Source: Phlegmacium glaucopus
Taxonomy: Eukaryota; Basidiomycota; Agaricomycetes; Agaricales; Cortinariaceae
NCBI GenBank assembly: GCA_015039465.1
Contig: MU130081.1
Span: 137,490 to 148,185 of the forward strand
Direction of reading: 5' to 3'
Length of the DNA: 10,696 nucleotides
The notes beneath the pieces are model-generated. The model was not told where the DNA came from and did no database searches. It saw nothing but the letters and a program-made list of their open reading frames with translations. Positions within the stretch are counted from its first letter, which is position 1, and each line of letters starts with the position of its first letter. A program made the translations under genes and the position numbers. Of this stretch, positions 1-6,483 are shown one piece after another.

Positions 1-608
1 GTGCCTTTCATGGATGAGTTGAACAACTCTTGACATCACCGGGCTTGCAGGTAATATTATTTCATCCTGTGTGCGATCATATTGCTTTTATTAACATTAC
101 CATCCCAGGATTTAATCATAATTTCAATGCACCGACCAGCGGCCCCAAAAAAAATACCCTTCTAAAGTTGTTTTCAACGATATCCAAGGCAGGACGCCAA
201 CCAACTATTATCCCACTACTCAAAGTGATGTATTTCCGCTGCATTTCTTAGTTCGCACCGGTACTCCTCTCTAAACTTTTTTACCATCTACTTTGCATTG
301 GATTGCAGCCGACACTAGATGACAGAGATGAGAGAAGCTTCTGCTATAATGTGTCGTATCAGATCTGATCTTCTGAAGCAAAGTAAAGCTTCCCATGAAG
401 ATGATGAATGTAATAAATTGTCAGGCCGTAGAGATATTCTTTTGCTGTTGTCTCAAGCCAATGTCATGCCAGACCTGCCAGAAGCATAATGGATGAAGAA
501 TGAAGATATGCTGGCTCGTGTGTATGAACTCAATCTAGACCAATGTAATCACTCAATATACTTACAGAGTTCACCACTTTCTGCATTGTTAACTACGAAA
601 CAAGAGGG

Positions 609-1004
609 TACTTTTCGAGGACTTTACACTCCCCCACATTGTCCGGTGGAAGTCCGGCGGAAGTCTGGTGGAAGTACAAAACATGCCTGTATCCCCTCCT
701 AACCTAAGAACGCACTACCGCGCGGACAGAAAATATCCCCATCCCTAAATATTAATCCTAAGCCCTAAATCTAAATATAACCCTAAGCCTAACCTCTAAA
801 TCTAAATATAACCCTAAATTCTATCAAAAGTCCGGCGGACTGTGACCAGACATACAGTCCAGGCATTTTTCTACTTTCACCGGACTCTGACCGGACTCTG
901 ACCGGACTCTCACCGGACTTTTACCGGAATTTTAGTGGAGTCTGCCAGACTTCCGCCGGACTCCGGCCGGACAACGTGGGGGACTGTAAAGTACACTACT
1001 TTTC
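609..1004. mobile_element. MITE-like non-autonomous DNA transposon with 8-bp target duplication
   Basis: TACTTTTC occurs at 609-616 and again at 997-1004, enclosing a 380-bp element (617-996). The ends are imperfect inverted repeats. The left end has ACTTTACACTCCCCCAC (621-637) and the right end, read on the minus strand, has ACTTTACAGTCCCCCAC; both continue into TTGTCCGG-type sequence. Each arm carries 11-bp repeats of a CCGGA-containing unit in opposite orientation: 642-674 on the left and five units at 879-933 on the right. The centre (about 741-822) is AT-rich with four exact CCCTAA words. No ORF is present, so movement must have been in trans. An 8-bp duplication fits hAT, and by my recollection also KDZ/Zisupton transposases; both are inferences. 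The element lies in a P450 intron. Confidence 0.88.
743..817. repeat. degenerate telomere-like CCCTAA array inside the MITE
   Basis: Exact CCCTAA starts at 743, 763, 781 and 812, with interspersed variants such as CTAAATATAA and CCTAACC. TTAGGG is the usual fungal telomere unit, whose complement is CCCTAA. Spacing is irregular, so this is not a functional terminal array. It could be captured telomeric DNA or a chance A/T/C-rich filler. Confidence 0.55.
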
Positions 1005-1645
1005 TGATCCTCAGATATTCTGCAATGATGGTCTTAATCTTGAGATAGAATCGTGATGGCATGGGCATTATATGCTCTCACTCATAATATGCAGGACCAA
1101 ACAAAATTGCGTCAAGAGCTATCTAATGTATCCACCAACAACCCAATAATAGACAACTGACTGCCCCACTAGACGCTGTCGTATGCAAAATTTTGCATCT
1201 TTATCCAAGTCCACTGGTTTCTAGCACTGTACAAGCTAGTGAGAAGGATGATTTCATTCCCTTAACAAGCTGTTCACAGAGAATAAAGGGATTATCTGAA
1301 ATGAAATTTGGTTGGGCTTCAATTTTTATTCCATTATGTTCTAAATTAAATTTTCTGTGTGGGATAGGTCAGAAAGGATCAATGGGTATTAGTAACTATT
1401 TACAGAGTTCAAGTTAGTTTTGTCCTCAAATTTCATTCTTGATTGGCATACAACCGGTTTCTTTCAGACCTGAGCATTGGGCGAATATTCCGGATGTTGT
1501 TGCATCTGTTCCCAGAGTCTGGGTCAAACATTGGTGGTCCCTGAGCTTGCAGGGGCTATCGATTTTCACCTGTATTTCATCAATCTCGAGTCCTGCATGT
1601 GAATATAATCAAAACCCTCCTGTTCACGATCAATAGAGGTTTTGG

Positions 1646-2253
1646 ATGAAGCGACAATCCATGGTCTGCGAGTCGCTATTCCCTTCGTCCATTTGGCCAT
1701 CAAATTGAATTTAAAGTCGCTTGTTATTGTGCCATATACATCTGTGATATCTCCAATATGAGACTACCCGATTATCAAGACCATGCCAAATCCAGTGGGT
1801 CCATCAAAACTTATGTTTCTTTCCAAAGATTGTCCACTCACTCAGCATACTTAGCGATATGTGCCCTTTCTTAGCTCCTATCTAGCCTATCCTTCACCAG
1901 TTCCATCACCCCATGTCCCTCGCAACTGCTGCCAATGGCTCTCCAAGTACAGCCATGGGTTCATCATCTACTTCTTCTCAACACCAGTTCAGCAACGTCC
2001 TTTTCTTCACCCATACTTTAACGGTTCCCAACATCATACAAGCATGTGAGTCGCCACCTTCTCTCCTCTCTGTCAACTACTTGTTTGCTCCTTGCCACCC
2101 TATCTGATAAAGGGACTGCAATTTGTGTATGGAGTATTCCAGGTGCAGAGAAACTGTATCAGTTCAGAAGAGGCACCAGAGAAGCAAGAATTTATTCAAT
2201 GAACTTTAATCTAGTCTCGTCATTGTTGGCTGTGAGTTTGGTGCATGACACTG
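1646..2253 (+). pseudogene. ATG18: ATG18-like (PROPPIN, WD40 beta-propeller) gene fragment
   Basis: Atg18 is a seven-bladed propeller that binds PI3P/PI(3,5)P2 through an F/L-R-R-G motif and acts in autophagosome formation and vacuole homeostasis. Pieces appear in family order across three frames: MKRQSMVCESLFPSS (1646-1690), LAIKLNLKSLVIV, CDISNMRL (about 1743-1766), MPNPV then ICALS across a 56-bp intron (1799-1854), and LAYPSPVPSP. A Ser/Thr-rich loop follows, then LTVPNIIQACESP, then LSDKGTAICVWSIPGAEKL followed by YQFRRGTREARIYSMNFN. The FRRG motif survives near 2161-2175. Both propeller ends are missing. Frameshifts, a TAG after ICALS and loss of everything after a VHDT-like segment make it non-functional. 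The surviving intron argues for DNA-level duplication, not a retrocopy. It starts a few bases after the P450 remnant and is cut off by a TTCCAA-repeat element. Confidence 0.88.
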
Positions 2254-2455
2254 CAATACTTTATGGTCCCCCACCCTTTCCAATTGGAATTCCAAATGTT
2301 TCCAAGATGTTTCCAGATGATTCCAAGGAATTCCAAGGAATTCCAATCATTTCCAAGATGTTTCCAAATGTTTCCAAAGGATTCCAAGGAATTCCAAGGA
2401 ATTCCAATCATTTTCCAAATGTTTCCAAAGGATTCCAAGGAATTCCAGGGAATTT
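2254..2455. mobile_element. TTCCAA-repeat element, probably a truncated MITE
   Basis: The segment opens with ACTTTATGGTCCCCCACCC (2258-2276), close to the ends of the 617-996 element (ACTTTAnnnTCCCCCAC shared). It is then almost entirely made of TTCCAA(G/A)GAATTCCAA, TTTCCAAATG and TTTCCAAGATG units to about 2455. A block of about 75 bp is repeated: the run TTTCCAAAGGATTCCAAGGA occurs twice. GGAATTCC palindromes are frequent. I find no matching inverted terminus or 8-bp duplication downstream, so one end appears lost. ORFs in several frames here are by-products of the repeat. Confidence 0.55.
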
Positions 2456-2548
2456 CAATGCTATTAATGCTTAGTATTTCTCTAACTCCAAGGATATTTT
2501 AATATGTCCAATTTCCTATAGCTAACAATACATGTTTGTATTTACTCT
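2456..2548. other. short AT-rich spacer without recognisable features
   Basis: Between the TTCCAA repeat and the KDZ stop codon the sequence is AT-rich. I see no continuation of ATG18 and no inverted terminus of the element. Confidence 0.4.
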
Positions 2549-3085
2549 TTAATTGTCAATTTCACTATCACACCCATCATCACTACTTATTCCACTACTA
2601 GCCTCATCCTCATCATCCTGGCTTTTGTCCATATTTTGTTTTTTTAGAACATACTGTGTGTGAAGAAATAACAGAGAGTTCAAAAACCAATTAAAGTTTC
2701 CAGGGGTCATATGTTTGAGGGCAGACTCAAAACCACCAAGCCATGCATTTAATTGTTCACATGCCTTTGACACTAGATTAGTAAAAAATTAAATTAACTC
2801 ACAAAAACATACCTGTGTATTAAAAGCTCTTTTATAGTAAAGCTTCCTAGTCTTATCTCTTGCTACAACAACCAAATTAGGTGCACTTCCATCTGTAGGT
2901 GCAGGATTACACCATTTTCGACAGAGGATGTCAGAAGCCTGATGATTGGTGTAGTGATAAGAGTCAACAATAAACCAAGTACTTTGCTGCCAAGAATTGG
3001 AAGAGGAATTGGCAACTGCAGCCTCAGAGTTTTGCTGTGTTGTTCTGACCTTTCTCCTTGGGTCACTTGGTAGATTCCAAGTCAA
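2549..3085 (-). pseudogene. 3' part of a KDZ transposase, CxC5/CxC6-associated class
   Basis: KDZ (Kyakuja-Dileera-Zisupton) transposases mobilise large DNA transposons expanded in basidiomycetes. The first exon (3085-2813) ends with the family signatures STWFIVDSYHYTNHQASD, LCRKWCNPAPTDGSAPNLV and YYKRAFNTQ. A 48-bp intron (2812-2765) has donor GTATGT, branch TACTAAT and acceptor AAAG. It joins in frame to ACEQLNAWLGGFESALKHMT and PGNFNWFLNSLLFLHTQYVL, then an acidic tail (DDEDEASSGISSDDGCDSEIDN) and a stop. The junction gives ...FNTQACEQLNAW, as expected for the family. The catalytic core and N-terminal cysteine clusters are absent. The residues before STWF (RTTQQNSEAAVANSSSNS) fit the family only weakly, and upstream there are stops. 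I read it as a 5'-truncated copy; the start codon at 3085 is only the first available ATG. Confidence 0.82.
2765..2812 (-). other. spliceosomal intron (48 bp) in KDZ fragment
   Basis: The 5' end reads GTATGT, a perfect TACTAAT branch sequence lies near the 3' end, and the acceptor is AAAG. Removal restores a known protein junction (FNTQ/ACEQ). Confidence 0.8.
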
Positions 3086-3218
3086 ATTCCTATTAGATGA
3101 AAATCACAAGACAGTGGATTACACTATGAGGATATCATACATCATGAGACCAAGTGAATCTGGAGACGTGGCCAGTTGAATCAGTATAGTAGGTGTCACA
3201 CAGGACAAAAAAAACTAT

Positions 3219-3597
3219 TTAATTCTCATCAGAGCCTTCACTAGAGATATCTGCATCATCATCCCCTGTAGCATTGATCCAATTGCTGTTGAGTGAAAGG
3301 ACCAGCAATGGTTTCAAGGTTCAAGGCAGCCACGGCCGTGGCCTCAGCGGCAGTTACATCATTGTCATCAAATTCTGAGGATGAAAAGATGTCGCAGGCC
3401 CCACAAGATGAAATGGAACCACTCATAATACTGCCATCATCATCCTCATTGGAGGCATCCTCTGACTCGAAGTTTAAAAAGACATCAACCGCCCTGACTG
3501 ATATATCAGATTGATCAGCATCTAAGTAGAACTTAGCAAGTTGTTGACAATATAGAGAAGATGACATACCATTCATGCCACGCAAAGGCATAGCCAT
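3219..3597 (-). pseudogene. acidic Ser/Asp/Ala-rich hypothetical protein, probably frameshifted
   Basis: An ORF of 112 codons runs from an ATG at 3597 to a stop at 3259. The first third is mixed (SSLYCQQLAKFYLDADQSD). The rest is low-complexity and acidic (FESEDASNEDDDGSIM, SSSEFDDNDVTAAEATAVAA). Near 3290 another frame continues the same composition as GDDDADISSSEGSDEN followed by a stop at 3221-3219. This suggests one original C-terminus now split by a small indel, or an unseen intron. No family is recognised. It lies just upstream of the KDZ fragment on the same strand, and its AEATAVAAL segment resembles the Ala-rich repeats coded at 5755-6440. Coding status rests on composition only. Confidence 0.4.
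3329..3342. repeat. 14-bp perfect GC palindrome
   Basis: GCCACGGCCGTGGC is its own reverse complement and stands out in AT-rich surroundings. The half-site GCCACGGC recurs five more times in the window (see findings). Confidence 0.6.
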
Positions 3598-3621
3598 GTA
3601 GGGCAGGAGATGATAAAGATG

Positions 3622-4269
3622 AGAATGCCACGGCCGCTATCGCGCACCAATACTGATTGGTAGCATGAGAAGAGAGCTTAAAAGTTGCCATCATGAAAAT
3701 AAGCGGACTTTGAATTCACTTACCTATTTTGGAAGCGGCCCTGAATCGCATTCCTGGTCAACAAATCATTCGTTCAATGATATCATCCTCATCACTCATC
3801 TTATTCTCAATGTCTCACACTATGCTCTCCATCATTTACACTATCGACATGCTCCTACACATCTACCATCCATTTGTTCCTTGGCTAGTGATACAACAAA
3901 GCAATCAATCTACTATTTGCATTGGTCATCGGCTCACGTTTGATCGTATCTTTGGCCCATCATTTCAAGAACGGCCCCTTTATGGATGCATCAGCCACAT
4001 CTCCCATTATGTCAGAGGCTTTGTCATTGTTGTTGTGGCTATGGACCCACAAGTTTTCACTTCAGCCATCTATCTTGCCATCCCTCGCTCTTGGATTGCA
4101 CTCAGTCCCCTATCCCCAATTATCTACCTCTTATCTTATCATTCACTGCCAAAACCATCATTCACATGGTACCTGAAGCCTTCCCACCCTCTTTATGACA
4201 ACTTGGGAAGTCCAGGAGGATCACAACTAAGCAGGGATTGCAGATGAATCAGCAGCAGAGGATTATTCT
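3622..4269. other. gene-free stretch, no supported coding sequence
   Basis: Open frames exist on the + strand, the longest 172 codons from 3729. They lack any recognised motif and splice structure, and overlapping frames are equally open. A small hairpin ACCAATACTGATTGGT lies at 3646-3661. I see no repeat or transposon terminus. Confidence 0.4.
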
Positions 4270-4760
4270 CGCAGTGTGTCAAGTGTTATCAAGGCTGCGC
4301 GACATGGGATCATGGGCAAGTAGTGTTTTCTCGGGAACAAGGCTGCGCCTTTCAAGTGTTGACTCAGGACCTTTCACATTTTTGACATGACCACACGCCT
4401 ATGGAGTTGATATATTTTTGCTATTGGACTATGTACACTGCCTTCTTTTCTTTTCTCTCGCACTTTGACACTTTACAGATTTTTTTATTGTTCCTTCTTC
4501 TTTTCCATTGTTCTTTTCTTCTCGCAGCTGTCCTCTCTTCATCTTTCTTCCTTTGACAGCACGTACTTCTTTCTTTTTATTGTTCTACATAGCCTCATCC
4601 TTAGGGTATAAATACTGCTCTTTTGTACCAGGATAGGTAGTTTCTCCCAATTCATTCTTACTCCCCAACAGTCATCTTCTCAGTGGAATTCCAGTGAATT
4701 CCTCCCTCAAGTTCGCTTTTTTCAACCTTTTATCTGTTACTGTCCCCTACTGTCAATTGC
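4270..4760 (+). mobile_element. candidate solo LTR or orphan Pol II promoter
   Basis: The region begins near TGTCAAGTGTTATCAAGG (about 4277). It has a long pyrimidine-rich tract (about 4436-4585) and a consensus TATA box, GGGTATAAATACTGC (4604-4618). C/T-rich possible start sites follow, and it ends near CAATTGCTACA (about 4755-4765). A TG...CA frame, U3-like length, a TATA box and no coding sequence fit a solo LTR. However, I could not find a matching 4-6 bp target duplication, and no second LTR or internal polyprotein is present. A leftover promoter of a lost gene is equally possible. Confidence 0.35.
4606..4613 (+). promoter_or_regulatory. TATA box (TATAAATA)
   Basis: A consensus TATAAATA lies about 150 bp downstream of the start of a CT-rich tract, a usual layout for fungal promoters and LTRs. 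No recognisable ORF follows within 500 bp. Confidence 0.45.
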
Positions 4761-4783
4761 TACATCAGGAAAAATGACTTCTG

Positions 4784-4969
4784 CCCTAGGCTGTCCTGAA
4801 ATGTCCTGGGGTGCCCCAGGCAGCTCAGGGCACTCAGGTCAAGAGGTCATCCTGGGGTGCAAGTTACCTATGTATGAAAAGTCTTAGGCTGTCCTGGGGC
4901 AACCTGAGGCATCCTGAGGCAACCTGAGAGCATCCTGAGGCAACACCTGAGAGCATCCTGAGGCAGCCT
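4784..4969. repeat. GTCCTGGGG / CCTGAGG minisatellite, left cluster
   Basis: The left part has several GTCCTG(A/G)(A/G)(A/G) words mixed with their inverted form CCCCAGG/CTCAGG. From 4900 there are three tandem units of 20, 21 and 23 bp built on CAACCTGAG(A)GCATCCTGAGG (4900-4919, 4920-4940, 4941-4963). ORFs on the minus strand here (rich in Leu, Pro, Gln, Ser) are produced by the repeat. Confidence 0.75.
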
Positions 4970-5036
4970 TAGTCCCTTTGGATCTGATGCTAGAAAACAT
5001 ATATAAACCAGATATTTGAGTGGTCTCACACAACAG

Positions 5037-5057
5037 AATAATAATAATAATAATAAA
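5037..5057. repeat. (AAT)n microsatellite
   Basis: About seven AAT trinucleotides lie at the start of an AT-rich segment (about 5035-5430) separating the two GTCCTGGGG clusters. Shorter AATAATAAA runs recur around 5095-5115. Confidence 0.8.
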
Positions 5058-5440
5058 ATTATATTCAATTATTCTAAACATCATATATACTAGTAATAAA
5101 ATAATAATAAAATAGTGATACATAAATATACTAGTATAATACTGGGGAAGTAGGAAATAAGAAAACAAAATTGTGGGTGGTTTATATATCTTTTGGATGG
5201 CGCACAGACCATTGGTCACATGATCACAGATAAGCATGATTTCAAGCATATGGTGCTGGGTCAGGGTAGATTACATAAATTCCAAAAAAGGAAATTTTTT
5301 AAAGATGGTAGAGAATTGTTTTAGGACCCTGAATATGTTTAAATTATATTAATAGCAGCTCTCCTTATTGAGAAAACTGCAAAATACTTTCCTGGACGCA
5401 GCGGTTAAAGATTTTCTAGCAAAATTCATAAATTCTAAGG
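5058..5440. other. AT-rich non-coding segment
   Basis: Stops are frequent in all frames, and the 121-codon minus-strand ORF is Ile/Leu/Tyr-rich, as AT-rich DNA produces. I see no gene or element terminus. Confidence 0.45.
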
Positions 5441-5517
5441 GACTCCCAGGGCCTCCTGATGTGATTTAATCCAGATGGTCAATGCACCAGGATACACTAA
5501 AGGTGTCCTGAGAAAAT

Positions 5518-5650
5518 GGGTGACAGTCAAAACTTTATCTATGCTGTCCTAGGTTGTCCTGAGGTGTCCTTGGATAAGTGTGTAACACTCAAATCCCACC
5601 TGTGCTGCTCTAGGATGTCCTGGGGTGTCCTGGGGTGTCCTGGGATGTAT
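5518..5650 (+). repeat. 61-bp tandem duplication carrying TGTCCTGGGG decamers, right cluster
   Basis: Two copies start near 5518 and 5579 with a 61-bp period; TCAAA at 5527/5588 and TGCTGTCCTAGG-like at 5542/5603 align. Each copy ends in three 10-bp units of TGTCCT(G/A)GGG: starts at 5545, 5555 and 5565, and at 5616, 5626 and 5636. The second copy's decamers are nearly identical, suggesting recent slippage or homogenisation. The words match the 4784-4969 cluster, so both probably belong to one dispersed repeat family or are the two arms of one element. Confidence 0.7.
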
Positions 5651-5675
5651 AGTCTTGCTGAAGACTCTCTCTTGC

Positions 5676-5762
5676 TCATCCTCATCCTCATCCTCTACCC
5701 TCAGACACCTTCCCAGACCTTCATCCTCATCCTTCTCATCTCTATTCTTTCCCTCTACCCTT
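5676..5762 (+). repeat. pyrimidine-rich TCATCC simple repeat
   Basis: Short runs of CTCATC/CATCCT units (5676-5695, 5720-5740) are interspersed with CCCTCTACCCT. It is a low-complexity tract directly downstream of the GTCCTGGGG cluster. Confidence 0.6.
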
Positions 5763-5895
5763 CAAGTGTGTTATAAGTCAAGGTTACACCTTCCTTAAAC
5801 AAACAACAGGGAGTCTCTTGACCTAAAGACTGGTCCACTGCTCTCTGGTTGGTGTTATATAACAACACAAACAATGATTTATACCGCGGTGGACA

Positions 5896-6165
5896 GCCCG
5901 CGGAAGAGCCATTGACATCTACATCCAACTCATGGGCAGCAGGATCCTCATGAGGGACGTGCATTGGTTGTACGGCTGGAGAGGCCAATAATGCCGCGGC
6001 TGCAGCGGACCCACTAATATCGATGGAGGAGCCCGCGGAAGAGCCATTAACATCTACATCTGACTCATGGGTGGCAGGATCCTCATGAGGGATGTACATC
6101 AGTTGTATGGCTGGAGAGGCCAATAATGCTGTGGCTGCAATGGATCCACCAACATCAAGAGACGA
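5896..6165. repeat. two direct copies of a 135-bp unit
   Basis: Copies 5896-6030 and 6031-6165 both begin GCCCGCGGAAGAGCCATT and stay alignable throughout without length change. 135 bp equals 45 codons, so the frame is kept. Most visible differences are single-base changes. Confidence 0.85.
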
Positions 6166-6246
6166 CTCCTCTGAATCACTGGCCATGGGAGGCAAAGGAA
6201 TCCCATCTATGGCAGGGGATAACGATGCCAATGCAGGGCCACAGTG

Positions 6247-6385
6247 GATCTGCCAACATCCATAGAGGAGTCAGACACATCAGACAATAAGGCCACGGCG
6301 GCCGCAGATCCACCAATGTCAGAGGAGTCCGACATGTCAGAATATAGGGCTGCGGCCACGGCAGCAGCAGATCCACCAACAACAG
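6247..6385. repeat. shorter ~60-bp repeats in the same coding remnant
   Basis: Units starting GATC(T/C)(G/A)CCAA at 6247, 6307 and 6370 each contain a GAGGAGTC(A/C)GACA word and then a GGCCACGGC(G/A)GC word. The third unit is incomplete. They encode the DSSDIGGSAAAVA-type repeat on the minus strand. Confidence 0.65.
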
Positions 6386-6483
6386 AGCAGCCAGAGCTAG
6401 CATAGTCGGAGTCCTCAATATCTGATGATCTTGTGGAATCTGTGCATCATTGAGAAAATCCTGCTGTTAACTATAAGGAGGGA

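Larger units (their letters stand above)
1..1643 (+). pseudogene. cytochrome P450 pseudogene (5' end outside window)
   Basis: P450s are haem monooxygenases, usually membrane-anchored in the ER. Homology starts at once with a TLDITGLAGFNHNFNAP-like segment (split by intron 51-108). It continues through a REASAIMCRIRSDLL helix, a DMLAQFTTF...ETR remnant of the I-helix (A/G)GxET motif (about 512-605), VMAWALYALTHN (1053-1088), the K-helix DAVVCKILHLYP (1172-1207), FKPEHWANIPDVV and the haem loop GGP-stop-ACRGYRF (1533-1565). Introns 51-108, 261-308, 518-567 and 608-1048 have GT..AG ends. Splicing the last two keeps the frame through ETRG-IVMAW. The gene is dead: there is a TGA in place of Arg in the haem loop (1542-1544), a stop at 1158-1160, and the K-helix Glu and Arg are replaced by Lys (1187-1189) and His (1196-1198). 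The I-helix motif is degenerate and there are several frameshifts. Homology fades after LLFTINRGF near 1643, where an ATG18 fragment begins. The P450 family is not assigned. Confidence 0.9.
5755..6440 (-). pseudogene. tandem-repeat Ser/Asp/Ala-rich coding remnant
   Basis: On the minus strand the upstream frame (about 6440-6220) reads SSDIEDSDYASSGCSVVGG, then SDSSDIGGSAAAVALLSDV, then DSSMDVGRSTVAL, and is lost to a frameshift near 6230. The next frame (6231-5755) continues as SDSEESSLDVGGSIAATALL, ASPAIQLMYIPHEDPATH, ESDVDVNGSSAG, then repeats this almost exactly (SSIDISGSAAAAALLASPAV, QPMHVPHEDPAAHELDVDV, NGSSAG). Amino-acid-level periodicity across a frameshift suggests former coding sequence. 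No family is recognised. The last 45 residues (CPPRYKSLFVLLYNTNQ...) differ in composition and may be read-through. It lies downstream of the CxC2 KDZ remnant on the same strand and could be that gene's distal exon or an independent gene. Confidence 0.5.

Noticed and set aside
743..817. CCCTAA words as a real telomere or chromosome end
   Set aside because: They are irregular, only four exact units, and enclosed within a bounded transposon with a target duplication.
2046..2502. Repetitive Phe/Pro/Lys/Asn ORFs in both directions over 2270-2470
   Set aside because: They are produced by the TTCCAA repeat. Only the part before 2254 is real ATG18 homology.
2246..2774. TGACACTG (2246-2253) and TGACACTA near 2768 as an 8-bp target duplication of one element
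   Set aside because: One mismatch, no inverted terminus at the right side, and the right copy lies inside a functional-looking KDZ intron acceptor region, so it is probably coincidence.
3729..4247. 172-codon + strand ORF
   Set aside because: It is Ser/Ile/Leu/His-rich with no motif, no splice context and equally open overlapping frames, so it looks like chance in T/C-rich DNA.
4868..5249. Minus-strand ORFs over the GTCCTGGGG cluster and AT-rich segment
   Set aside because: The repeated Leu/Pro/Gln/Ser words and Ile/Tyr runs mirror the DNA repeats and AT content, not a protein family.
4784..5650. CRISPR-like array
   Set aside because: Units are directly abutting short minisatellite words without uniform spacers, and the sequence is eukaryotic.
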